A stretch of 64,000 nucleotides of DNA, from contig CAJZBQ010000020.1 in assembly GCA_914767885.1 (NCBI GenBank), positions 1,054,001 through 1,118,000 of the forward strand, written 5' to 3'. The notes beneath the pieces were generated by a model. It was given only the letters and a program-made list of their open reading frames with translations, searched no databases and had not been told where the DNA came from. Positions 45,958 through 56,740 of the stretch are shown here, in pieces. Position numbers and translations under genes: made by a program. Each line of letters opens with the position of its first letter. The stretch's first letter is position 1. The DNA comes from Blepharisma stoltei (taxonomy: Eukaryota; Ciliophora; Heterotrichea; Heterotrichida; Blepharismidae).

Positions 45958-48900
45958 ATGGATAAATCTAAATTAAGTATCGGGAGCTTAAATGCTTTGA
46001 GTGAAATCTTTCAATCTGCAAAGCAGCCTAAAAACAGTTCAAGCACCAAAGATTTTGTAGAAACCGCTACTGGCATTGAGCCAAAAGATATATTTATTTA
46101 TGGAAATTAAAAATTTTTTTTATTGAGCTAATTTTTTTATTGTAGAAGTTTTAAACTTTATGATAAGGTATAGTGTGAAAATTGATAGATCTCTAACGAA
46201 AGAAGAAACAAAAAGGTGTCCGATGGCATACAAGTCTCCACAGGAGGATAGTAATAGGCAAGCTAATTCTAAGTCTCCTATGATGATTACACCTAAAGGA
46301 GATGAAGCACCTAATTATTCAAAAACTAGCACAAGGGATTGGTATTTTGAAGAAAATGAAGCTAATAAAATAGCAAGAACAAATCAAAAAGACAAAGAAA
46401 GTGATAAAAATCAAAAATTGCAGGGCCAAAGAGATAATGTATTAGAAATTAAGCAAACTGATCATCACCTTGAGAAGAAAGAAGTAATAAATAAAGGATT
46501 CAGTTTGTCACCTCAAAGGAAAAAGCCTGAAAATCCAAATTTCTTTCAAGAACGCAGCAAGATTGAAGGCGCTACATCAGAATCTAAAGTTTCTGAAGCA
46601 AAAGAGATCGAAAACCCCAAAAATAAATATATCAGTCCTCAAAAACCGAGTATACTGCCACCAACTGCAAAGAATAATCAATATCAAAAATTATTTCCCA
46701 CTCAGGCAGCTTACCCAAGTCAACCTTCTACAGAAATAATTATTCCCGAAAACTATCAAAATGGCGGTTTGCAAAATAAATCTTCAAAAATCTCAATCCC
46801 ACCACAAAATCAGCTACCAAAATCTCAAGATTTCCAACAAAAATCCGATTTTTTAAAAGAGCAAGCAGTCAAAAAAATTGAGCCGAGATCAGAAGAACAA
46901 GGAAATTTTCTTTTAATTAACGCTTTGTCTGATATATTTTCAGCTAGAAATGAAGATGAAAAAATAGACAATTCAGAAGAAATAAAAATTTATAAACTGC
47001 CAGAAAAAATCCCACCAATTAAGTATATCCAAATTGAAGAAAAAAAAGCTCAGCCTATCCCAGATCCAAAACAAAAATCTTACAGTCAATTTAGTGCTTC
47101 ATATGAATTCAGGAAGCAGCCAGCTATTCCACAGCCAAAAATAATTAATCAAAAATTGAAGAATGACATAAATTATGATCCTATTTTTGATTTTATTACG
47201 AATTTTAATCCTTCCTTATTAAGCTGTGAAGATTTGCCTGAAATTCCTGATACTTTTACAGATGCTGCACAATATGAAAAGCTATTTTTGCCGTGGTTTT
47301 ATGAAGAGCTTAAAGAGCACGCTTTGCATGGGTTTGCACTGATAGATAGAGCGAAGTTTATTTGCTCTAAATTACGTTTCACCAAAAAAACAGCTTTATT
47401 TCGTGATACTACAGGCTTTGAAGTAAAATTTCAAAATCACGATGTTGTAATAATTATTCCTTTACTCCGCCTCCCTACGAAACCAATGAAAAAATCCCTA
47501 TTTTTTTTGCCAAAAAATCCACTCCGTGATCGGACAAAAAATTTTTTAATGTAGCATTTTTTAGGAAAAAAGTTTGATTATAAATGATGAAATATCTAGC
47601 TAATTCTGTTTAATTTTGAACAAATTAATAATAAATTTTACAAATTAAATAAATATTTGCTTTCTCTAATTTTTGCGAAGTGGGTTAATTTTTTTTTTAA
47701 CAAAAAAATTAACCTGAGGGGAGTTAGAAAATAGTAAAATACCTCTATTCTCAAGCTATATTGAATCTGCAAAAGAGTATAAGATTGGAATTATAATAAA
47801 AAACAAAAAAGAAAACTATAAAATCCTCCTCAAAAAGGAGCAAAATCTAAAAGGATTAAATGGAGCATCATCGTCACCAAGTAAAGAAGAAGCCAATGAG
47901 CTCAATAGATGGAATTCAATTGATAAATTTGCTGTTGTATTTATAGAGAAATTAGTTCCAGATATGAGAGAATTTAAAGCTTTAAAAATTTTGTCTAGAT
48001 TTAATCTGCTCAGTTATATTCTCAACCCAGCTCCACCTATAAAATCAGAATTATCAAAATACTCTATTGAATTTCTGCAGAAAAACAAACAATTTTTCAA
48101 TGAGTCACAATATTCAGCTATCAGAGAGATTTTACAAGTTAGAGAAGGGATTTCGCTCCTCCAAGGACCCCCAGGAACTGGAAAAACAAGGACAATAATG
48201 GGACTAATTTCTGGATTTTTCGAAAATTTAAAAGGCACTAAGCGTCCGAAAATCTTAGTTTGTGCTCCAAGTAATATAGCTATTGATGAAATTGCTTTGA
48301 GAATTATTCGTGATGGACTTCTAGTAGAGGGTAGATGCACTGACGACATTTATCCAATCAGAATTGGGAAGCGCAATGGATGAGAAGAAGATAAAGATTT
48401 AAAATATGAAGAACCAGATGAAGTAAAACAAATAAGACTAGAATTTTTGACAGAAAAAGGTTTATCGCTTAAAGGAATTAAAAATCCTTTAATAGAAATT
48501 GAAAATTTAAAAGCAGAAATGGACAAAAATAACGAAAAAATAAAATATATGAAAGGAAACACAGAAGAAAAAAATAAATTAATCTGCTCAATAAAAAGCT
48601 TAGAATACAAAATTTCAAATTTACAATCAAAATTGGCTGAGTATTATAAACAAAAAAATATAGAAAGAAGTAAAATTAGAAATAAAGCAAATATCATTCT
48701 TTGTACATTAAGTGGAGCTGGATCTGAAGCATTGCAACAAGGAATTTCTTTCGATTACGTGATTGTTGACGAAGCTTGCCAATGCATTGAATTAAGCTGC
48801 ATAATTCCTTTCCAATACGGTGCTAAGCACGCTGTTCTTGTCGGTGACCCCAATCAGCTCCCAGCCACAATATTTTCAAAGTCAGCAGTTGACCATAATT

Positions 48901-49700
48901 ATGATCGATCTTTATTTGAAAGACTATGCTTCAATGGGGCAATCCAATGCCATTTTTTAAGCATCCAATACAGAATGAATAAAGAAATTTGTGATTTTCC
49001 CAATAAATTTTTTTACAATGAGCGGCTCGAATGTGAGCCTGGATTTTTTGAAAATCGCAAAGCTCCTGAATGGATTCCTCCTTTAAATACAGTTTTTATT
49101 AATCTAGAAAGTTCAGAGGAATCTCGAATTGGCAATGAAATGAGCTTTAAAAATAACGCTGAAGCTGCATTTATTGCTGATTTGTATGATTTTATAAAAA
49201 GATCCTTTGCTAATCAGAAAACAGATTTAGGGATTATTACACCTTATAGAAAACAAGTAGAAAAAATAGAAGAAGAATTAAATTTGAGGCATTCTAACTG
49301 GGATAGCCATATGGAAATAAATACCGTTGATGGGTTCCAGGGGAGAGAAAAAGATGTGATTATTTTGTCTTTGGTTAGAACCACAGATGTGGGGTTTTTA
49401 GTTGATAAGAGGAGAATGAATGTGTCACTTACAAGAGCTAAGTTTGGCTTGTGGGTGGTTGGAAATGAGTTTTGCTTGGAAAATGATGAAAGCTGGGCTC
49501 AATTTATGAAGTATTGCAAAGAAAATGATAAGTTTATTTCCTGCAGCAGTTTTCATGACATTTATAAAATTTTTGGGAAAAATATAGAAGGAAAATGGAA
49601 TGGAGTAAAGCTGCAGGAATCTGAGAGTGAAAGACAAGATGAAGATGTTCAGAGGCAAGATGATGAGATAAGGCTTTATAACTCATGGGAGGAATGCTAA
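45958..49700 (+). CDS. SF1 helicase of the SEN1/UPF1 group
   Basis: About 1130 residues. The long, disordered Lys/Gln/Pro-rich N-terminus (45958-47200) begins MDKSKLSIGSLNALSEIF. Helicase core: FNESQYSAIREIL Q-motif region, GPPGTGKTRT (motif I), VCAPSNIAIDEI (Ia), VDEACQCIE (II), VGDPNQLPAT (III), ITPYRKQ (IV), TVDGFQGREKDVII (V), VSLTRAKFGLWVVGN (VI). A helical insert between Ia and II (48440-48690) is the stalk typical of UPF1/SEN1. Role: RNA/DNA unwinding in transcription termination or RNA surveillance. Two IESs, the second an M1 MITE; one TGA=Trp (KRNG-W-EE). Confidence 0.92.
46091..46142. other. IES 1 in helicase (52 bp)
   Basis: TA at 46091-46092 and 46143-46144; removes TAA and joins GIEPKDI to EVLNFMIRYSVK. 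Smallest IES seen here. Confidence 0.75.
47463..47724. mobile_element. IES 2 in helicase (262 bp), M1 MITE
   Basis: TA at 47463-47464 and 47725-47726; joins VVIIIPL to ENSKIPLFSSY. Left end TACTCCGCCTCCCTACG, right GAGGGGAGTTA; internally shortened. Confidence 0.92.
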
Positions 49701-49806
49701 TTTTACAATTTTTTAACACAATTAAACAGTCTCTATCAAAAAATTATTCATAGCAATATTATTTTTCAAATTTATCTTCATTTATATGTAAAATTATTAT
49801 TTTCAT

Positions 49807-52545
49807 TTATTTCTCCCTCATTTGTTCACAAATTTTTTCATACTCTTTTCTTGCCTGGACTATCATTTGATTTGTTACTTTTATATACCCCATTTCTTTA
49901 AACAAATCATTATCAAACACATTCACTTTTGCAAACGGGCCATGAAGGCTTGACATCAAAGACAAAATATCCTCAAATTTCTTATGCAAAATATGTCCCG
50001 ATATCCTAGTTAGCAGCGCAATGCTGACTTTAAATATAACTTTTCAGCCTTTCTAAATAAATCTTACATAAAAAAACTGGTCCCAAATTTTAAGCAATAT
50101 TTCTATTTTGCTGTTTAGAATCCCTGAAAATAATGTAATAAATCATAAAGACGCAAAATGGTTAGAACTGATCATTTCAGCGTTAAAAGTTTTATGGACT
50201 TCAGGCAAAAGATACGCTAAAAATCGATCTAATGTAAAAAAGAAAAGTTTTAGCTTGGAGAGGTTGGAAGAAAAGAGTTCCTCCATTTTAAATTTTTGGA
50301 TCATAGTGGAGAGGCATCAAAAGACTTTTTCCTCATCTCTTAGAACGTAAAAAAGTGTCCCTGCTATAAAATTCATCCCTTGACAGTACCCTACGTCAGG
50401 TTTATAAGAAGCATAAGCTTGGAGGATATTTCTGAGTTTTTCACTATCAACAATAGGGTCGTTAGGGTATGACCTTAATATGTCCATCACAATGACATCT
50501 TGGACTTTTTCAATTGAAGATTTGTCGACTTTTAGCTTATTAACAAGATCTGTATAAGAAATTTTTCCTGGCTTGCATAAAATTGAGGTTCATGCTTCGA
50601 GTCGGACTTTGTCATTTAAGTCTTCTATTAGAGCTCGCTTGATGATTTTAAGCTTTAAATTAGAGTATCAGTGCTTGCAAACTAGCATAAGCGGCAAATA
50701 ACACTCTTTTGTGAGAAACTGGAGAGAAAGACCTATAGGCATGAACCTGCCTCACTCATCTCTTTCAGCAGATCTTTTTTTAAGCGATTTTGGCTTTCCG
50801 AATTCTTTTTTATAAAATTCAATCTGCGCTGCATGAAGCTCAGTCATCAATGAAAACCTTCTTTCTTCGTCCACTTTAGTCCTTTGGGCTGATTCAGATA
50901 TTATTGATCTTGCTAGTTCTAAAGGAACCTTCAAATTAGCCATGTAAAAGTTAAATTGATTCAGCAGCAAAGTCGCCGTATTTTTTTCTGATTTTTCTAC
51001 CGAAAATTTAGAATTTTTGAAATTTTTCGGCTGGACCTTATTTTTCCTAATTCTTTTTCGAGCCCTATGAAAAGCTTCATTATCAGCCAAAACTTTTGAA
51101 TTAATCGCACATTCAATCGTCTGGCTTCACATTTTTCTTATCTGGAAAATAGGATGATGTGACAAATGCTCAAAAAGATACCCTTTTTTTACCCCAGCGG
51201 TCCTGAATATATGAGAAAGTACCACAATTTTGTAAAATAAATTATAATCACAGTCAGCTTCATTCATAAGTGAGCTTAAAATAATTGTCAAAAAATTCGC
51301 AAGGGTTTGCAGATGCTGGATTTCTAAATCTGGGCTTGATTTTTTGGACTCTAGGAGCTGGATAAATATTCTTCTGCCTTCAGTTGTAAGAAGCACATCT
51401 GTTAACGAGACAATGGTATGGTTATTAATTCTTTCTTCAGTGTCAGTTGAAGAGCTCATACTATCAGAGCTTGAGCTGCTGAATGATTTTTTCCTTTCTT
51501 TTTTCGGAAACAGCCTATGTAAAATTTCTTTAATTAAAGCAAGAGTGGTATGCATTGGAACATATCCAATGCCTGGACTGATATACCCTTGCTCCATAGC
51601 AAGAGGATCTTGCCCTAGTTTTTTAAGGTCATTTTTCCAGTCTTCATAGATCGCCCATTTTTCTTGAGGGAAAGGCTTGAATAAGTCTAAGCATTCGCTT
51701 TCAAAGCTACTGATGTCTTTAGGGGAAACTTCATTTATTGTCTCTGTCAGCTCAGCAGTATCAGCTTGCAGTGATTGATAAAAGCTGCTTTTTGACTTCA
51801 AATATTTTTCTATTGTTTTTTTAATAAATTGGACCCTGGTTTCTTCATTATCTCTTAAGGCACAGCATATTTTTTTCCTCAAGGCTTCATATTCGCCCCA
51901 ATGTCTTTTCTCTTCAGCCATAGAAGAAAAATAAATTTCTGAGGCCTTGTGGGCTTGGTTTTTCATTTCTTCTGCATTCAATGATGCAAGAGTTACCCTA
52001 TCAAATTCATCCTCTAGCTCTAAAACCCGCTGGGCCTTTTCAGCTTGGACACTGGCTTTAAAATATGCATTCTTATTGAGCTCTAGCTGCTTTTTTGCCT
52101 TAGAAAGTGAATGAGCATTACTGTGGCCTTCATTAATAAAATGTACATAGCTGTTGGCGAAATTTTCTCTGAAACCTTCTATAGGCTCAATAAGCAGGGA
52201 TTTTAGCGTCCTAATTTGAAAATTACTTTGCAAAGTTATATTGATGGGATGCTTCAAGCCTCAAGGACTCAGAAAAGTCGGAAAAAAAGGACTGCAACGA
52301 CGATGTATTGTCAGACAATTTAATTTCTTCAGTAAGCTTGCTTATTTTAATTGCTGCGTCCTCAGTGATTTCAGTATAAGCTGAAAAGAACTTTGACAGA
52401 TTTTCGAGATTGTAACTGTTTAAGTTAAAATAGTCTTTACTCCTTAGGTAAAATTTTTGAAAAATAAATAATTTAGCTTTAAGTCATTTATAATATTTTT
52501 TTTTTATGATAAAAAGTTAGAAACCTGATAGCATTCAATACTCAT
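49807..52545 (-). CDS. F-BAR plus TBC-domain RabGAP
   Basis: About 880 residues. Short start MSIECYQVSNFL, a 65-bp IES, then an F-BAR-like membrane-curving domain (SLQSFFSDFSESLRLEASHQ, YNFAKTLKSLLIEPIEGFR across a 16-nt intron, long helices to about 51,750). A Ser-rich linker follows, then a TBC domain at 50,750-49,810: RSYPNDPIVDSEKLRNIL, ASYKPDVGYCQGMNFIAGTL (the YCQGMN finger), and IWDQFFYKGWKVIFKVSIAL across a 15-nt intron. A canonical catalytic Arg (IxxDxxR) is not obvious in the NDPIV stretch, so GAP activity is uncertain. It would link a curved membrane to Rab inactivation. Confidence 0.85.
50053..50067 (-). other. 15-nt intron
   Basis: Minus strand gtaagatttatttag; splicing joins DQFFY to KGWKVIF and removes TAG. 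Confidence 0.92.
52211..52226 (-). other. 16-nt intron
   Basis: Minus strand gtaattttcaaattag; splicing joins HQYNFAK to TLKSLLIEP and shifts frame correctly. Confidence 0.9.
52445..52509. other. IES in F-BAR/TBC gene (65 bp)
   Basis: TA at 52445-52446 and 52510-52511; joins CYQVSNFL to RSKDYFNLNSYN. Confidence 0.85.
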
Positions 52546-52638
52546 TAACTAATTTATTATGCTTTCAAAGACATTATTAAACTCTACGCGAGAATATAAA
52601 TTTACAGTCCATCCCATAATAAAGAATTATTATTTTTA

Positions 52639-53454
52639 TTACAGCATAGACATATCAGGATCATGCTTTTTGTTAAATAAATACGGCTCAAACGGGATTG
52701 CCATTGAATAATTCAGCTCTGGGCTAGGACTCAGCGATTTTATAGCTTTCGGTTTTGTAATTTGGCTTCGGGAAGTCTCAAATCCTTTAAATCTTTTCAG
52801 TGTATTTTTCTTATATGACTCATATTCTTTCAGATAAGGCGATACAGACTTCGAAATAGTCGCTAAGCTTTCATTTGCGCAGCCATTTATAGGGCTAAGT
52901 CTTTCAAAAGTCGGGCTCTGTGAAAGAGTCCTCTCTATAGGTGGCAGCTTGCTTGTCTTAGTTTTTTTCCCTTGAAATTTCACTAGCTGACACCTATATT
53001 TTTTATTTTCTTCCCAGCCCTTATCCATAGCTTTTTTTTCAAGATAAGGCGATTTTTCTTCAATTCTTTTAGCAATCCTCAAATTCTCATATGCGATTTT
53101 TTGTGCTTCTTTTTTCCTCATAACGCCGTTCATGCTTTTCGGCCAAAACATGTAGGAAGTTATATGAGACTGTTTAAATCTTACATATTTCTTGCGAGAT
53201 ATTTTTGTCAGTTTGTCTAAAAGCATTTGGTTTTCTTTTGAAATTGCGATTTCTTTCATTTTATTTGTAGTGACTATCTGTGGCCTTTTGGATTTGTAAG
53301 TTGGAGACTTTGTATAACTGTCTGGGGATGAGCCGTCTATTAGGTGCGATCCTTTTTCTTTAATAGCTTGTAATTTTTTCTGGTGGATTAGCATGGAGTA
53401 GTCTTTGTAACGTATCATTTCAGGATCGGATTCAACATACCCAGGATTGTGCAT
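52639..53454 (-). CDS. CFAP97-like ciliary protein
   Basis: 271 residues, very basic, no interruptions. The segment KENQMLLDKLTKISRKKY matches the conserved helix of the CFAP97/KIAA1430 family ('N-x-LL-x-KL-x-x-I'). The N-terminus has a YKDYSMLIHQKKLQAIKEK helix; the C-terminal part is Ser/Pro-rich with repeated S-P and PPIER motifs. CFAP97-type proteins bind axonemal or cytoplasmic microtubules. The assignment rests on the short motif, so it is moderate. Confidence 0.6.
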   Translation of the reverse strand: MHNPGYVESDPEMIRYKDYSMLIHQKKLQAIKEKGSHLIDGSSPDSYTKSPTYKSKRPQIVTTNKMKEIAISKENQMLLDKLTKISRKKYVRFKQSHITSYMFWPKSMNGVMRKKEAQKIAYENLRIAKRIEEKSPYLEKKAMDKGWEENKKYRCQLVKFQGKKTKTSKLPPIERTLSQSPTFERLSPINGCANESLATISKSVSPYLKEYESYKKNTLKRFKGFETSRSQITKPKAIKSLSPSPELNYSMAIPFEPYLFNKKHDPDMSML

Positions 53455-53882
53455 ATAATGGCTTTTAAAATAATTAAATAATGAAGAGGAAGAAATTTAA
53501 TTAGATTTTTGGTATTATGGCGTCATAAATATTTAGAGAAAATAAAGAGTGATGGTTGGAGAAGTATAATTGAAAAGAAATAACATATTGGTTTAGAAAA
53601 GAAACGAAACTTATGGGATTGTTCATTAAAACTAAAATTTAATAAATCAACAATAGTGATTTAATAGAAATTTTAATTTTTAAAAATATGTGAATTTCTA
53701 AATAGAGAGCCGCTGAAATATTTAATTTGTGTATGTCCTATAAACTTATATTAGAGATAATAGCATATGATTTAAATCAATCTTAGAATTTTCATAGAAA
53801 TTGCAAAAAATATGAAATAATTTGTTTTAAAAGGATTATTTGGATTCAAATAAGATAATTTAAGGTTACAAAAAGAAGAGTT
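53455..53882. other. Intergenic AT-rich spacer
   Basis: About 430 bp with no coding frame, hairpin or repeat noticed, between CFAP97-like and PROPPIN genes. Confidence 0.6.
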
Positions 53883-56713
53883 TTAGCTGAAATTCCCCCA
53901 TGCCCTTTGTCCTTCAATAATAAATTCAGTGTCCAAATCTAAAAATGTAGCGGAGCTTTCTATTTCTATAGCTTTATTATCTCTGTTATATCTACATCTA
54001 TAAATAACCCCACTCAATGACCCTATCAAAATGCATTCATTATTTTGAATTCCTATAACTGGGCCATTTGTTTTTGAAAAAGGGCAGCTTCAATTAGCAT
54101 CATTTGGCAAATATATAAATAATCCCTATAAATAGCCTATTAGATTTTTAAGTCAAATTATTTTAATCTCTATATAATAAAAATCATTATAATTTGCAGC
54201 TACTTGGTTTATTAGTAAAATATGAAGGCAAATAATTTTTTATTCCAAAATACGAACCAGATTGATCCCCATCAATATCCCACAAATGCACAGTATTTTT
54301 TGTATTTGCAGCTATTACAAAACTTTGGCCAAATGCAATTGTTGAAATCCTAGAAGGGGTATTTCCTCTTCTTAATTCATGCAAAACGGCAAGCGAATTA
54401 CAATCAAAAACCCTTATCAATGTGCCTTGTTCGCTTGCACTTGCTCCCATTCTTGAATCAGAATTTAAAGCGATATAGACAATAGGGTTTTCGTGCATCG
54501 GATTTTGCCTGATTTCGCCACTATCAATATTTTCTATTCTGATCTGTCCGATCTGTGTGGTAGTTGCCAATATAAATTCTCCTTCATATGAGATAGCACA
54601 TGCTCCATAAGAATTCCCTTCAATTCTTATCAATTTTAGCTGCTGATTGTCTGGGTATGAATATACTATTTTTAAGATTCGAAAACATTAATTTTATAGC
54701 CGATACCCCTATATAGATTTCTTTATATAACAAAATGTAATGGACTGTAGAAAAACCTAGACAGACTCTCTCAAAGAGACGAGCTGGATCTTACAAAGGT
54801 GAGTGTTAAAAAGTGGCATGCCAATTAAGGATTGACAAAGTGTAAAAAAAAAGTTGATAAGCAAACGCACCAATTTTTAAAATGGCTTTATTATTTAATT
54901 AATTTTAAAATTAAGATACCCTTTTAGACTGGAGATAATAAGGATCCCCCCCTCATTTGTCCAATTTTCTAGTCTTTTATCATTTGTCCATTTTTCTAGT
55001 TTTTTTTACAGGGAAAAAAAATTTTTTAGTACCTCATTTCATTTGTCCAATTTTCTAGTCAAAATTTTGATAGAAAAAAAAATATTTTTCAGAACCTCAA
55101 TTGTCTCATTTTCTAGTTTTTTAAAGTAAAAAACTAATTCGAAAAAATCCAAAAAAGACTAGAAAATGGGACAAATCATTTTTATCTAGATTTTGGACAA
55201 ATGAGGTCCTGAAAAATTTTTTTTATCCTATAAAAAAAAAACTAGAAAATTGGACAAATGAGGGGGGGATCCTTAAATATAAAACATTATTGTTTATTGA
55301 AAAATTTCTTTCCGCAAAAATGCAACTCGATCGATTAGTTGTAATTTTTATATCCGTTTAAATTTGCTAACGAGCATCATATGATCTATTAAAAGCTTGA
55401 TAAAGAAAAAGAATCGTTCAATAAAAACTTTGGCTTTTATAGAGCAGTTGATCATAAACAAATTAGCATTGTTTATTAAAAAATGTATCCTTCTGCAAAA
55501 AAGCAACTCGATTGATAAGTACTACTTTTTAAATCTATTTAAATTAGCTAACGAGTATTATATGAGCCATTAAGAGCTTCACAAAGAACAATAAGCGTTT
55601 AATAAAACTTAGGCTTTTTATAGACATTTGATCAATATCAAATTGATATTTTTTATTAAAAATTTATCCTTCCGCAAAAAAACAAATCGATTGATAAGTT
55701 TTTAATTTTTAATCCATTTAAATTTGCTAACTCTCCCTCCTTGAGCGAACAAAACTACTGAAAAAAACCCTATATTTTGCCTAAAAAACCCACCCTCCAT
55801 GAGTGAACAAAAACTTTTTTAATATATAAGTAATAATTAGTACAATGAAATCTCTAGGTAATTCTGTTTAATTTTTAAACAGCTTGCATTTTAAATCATA
55901 ATTTTACAATTTAAATTAATATTTGATTTCGAATTTTTGCGAATTGGGATTTTTTTAATTTCAAAAAAAAATTTTACTAAAAATTATATATAAATTTTTG
56001 AAAAAAAAATTAATTACCTCCATGAGCGAACAAAATTCTTAACTCAAAGGGGTAGCAAGAAGACTCTTAGCTTTCAAGCTCTTTAAATCAGCATATATAA
56101 AAATCTGAATAGTTTTTACAATATTTTCACAAATTACTACAATTTTATCGTATCTAGCTAAAATATTCAAGATTTTGTAGTCAAAATTTTTCTCATCTGA
56201 AATTCCTTTACTCTATACCTTTAAGAGTTAGCAAAAGAAAAATCTAATTAATTTGTAAAATTTAGGTTTAAGATTGTAAGCTGTCTAATATTTAATAGAC
56301 TCAACAAGATATCTCGCTATAATAATTATTAATAATATTAAACCATATTTTACTTGCTCAAAGGATTAATTTTCCAGTAGCAGTAATTTATATAATGATT
56401 TGCCTTAAAGGAGTAGAGAGTTAGAATCTTCATTTCAATAATATAGAGTATTCGGATTTTGGCGTTGGTTTAGCACACTAGCTACAAGTAAAGTTGTATT
56501 AGAGTTAGGGACATTGCAAATTAACGAAAATCCTCCTGGAAAATTGATCCCTTTCTGCAGATCATATTTAAAAACTGCGTTACTGCTATTAGTGTCTCAA
56601 GCTCGAAAGCCTAGTGTTGTTCCTATATGTATTTTCGACTATTTATAGCCTACTTCTCTCACATCAATAGAAATTGCTAAAATCCTGCAGCCTAGATCCT
56701 GGACTTCATTCAT
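53883..56713 (-). CDS. PROPPIN (Atg18/WIPI) WD-repeat protein
   Basis: About 345 residues assembled across one intron and three IESs. ATG at 56711-56713, AISIDVRE, intron, SKIHIGTTLGFRAWDTN; IES; FDYKILNILARYDKIVVICE and YADLKSLKAKSLLATPLS; 1384-bp IES; YPDNQQLKLIRIEGNSYG, GTLIRVFD and HELRRGNTPSRIST; IES; YLPNDANWSCPFSKTNGP to TAA. LRRG stands in the place of the FRRG phosphoinositide-binding motif; both Arg are kept. PROPPINs bind PI3P/PI(3,5)P2 and act in autophagy and endosome shape. Only about one fifth of the germline locus between 54,656 and 56,421 is coding. Confidence 0.88.
54114..54189. other. IES 3 in PROPPIN (76 bp)
   Basis: TA at 54114-54115 and 54190-54191; joins KPSSCKL to YLPNDANWSC. 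Confidence 0.85.
54939..55275. mobile_element. Terminal-inverted-repeat element M3
   Basis: TAAGGATCCCCCCCTCATTTG at 54939 is mirrored by CAAATGAGGGGGGGATCCTTA at 55255-55275. The TTGTCCAATTTTCTAGT unit recurs at least four times inside, in both orientations. Confidence 0.9.
55285..55732. repeat. Tandem repeat, unit about 180 bp, 2.4 copies
   Basis: Start points near 55291, 55470 and 55650. Shared landmarks: TTTATT...TTTC/TCCTTCCGCAAAAA, AACTCGATTGATAAGT, GCTAACGAGTATTATATGA, TTAATAAAACTTAGGCTTTT. Confidence 0.85.
55733..56045. mobile_element. M1 MITE, truncated right hairpin
   Basis: Left end CTCTCCCTCCTTGAGCGAAC; internal CCACCCTCCATGAGTGAAC and TAAGTAATAATTAGTACAAT; the right CCTCCATGAGCGAACAAAA is present once, so the usual end hairpin is missing its second arm. 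Confidence 0.85.
56209..56421. other. IES 1 in PROPPIN (213 bp)
   Basis: TA at 56209-56210 and 56422-56423; joins YYWNEDS to KGISDEKNFDYK. Inverted ends TACTCTATACCTTTAAGAG and TAACTCTCTACTCCTTTAAG. Confidence 0.88.
56639..56653 (-). other. 15-nt intron
   Basis: Minus strand gtaggctataaatag; splicing joins DVRE to SKIHIGTTLGF, removing TAG. Confidence 0.9.
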
Positions 56714-56740
56714 TTTATTTATATTTAAATACCGATTACA

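Larger units (their letters stand above)
54656..56039. mobile_element. Composite IES 2 in PROPPIN (1384 bp)
   Basis: TA at 54656-54657 and 56040-56041; joins LLATPLS to YPDNQQLKL in phase. Contains an M3 element (54939-55275), a ~180-bp tandem repeat (55285-55732) and an M1 MITE copy (55733-56045) whose edge reaches the IES end. Confidence 0.85.

Noticed and set aside
49807-49989. Separate small gene of 60 codons
   Set aside because: It is the last exon of the F-BAR/TBC gene, joined by a 15-nt intron at 50053-50067.
50108-50350. Plus-strand 80-codon frame
   Set aside because: Antisense of the TBC domain, which has clear family motifs on the minus strand.
54939-55275. Possible CRISPR-like array because a short unit recurs
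   Set aside because: Units occur in both orientations, spacing is irregular, the block is a terminal-inverted-repeat element, and the DNA is eukaryotic.
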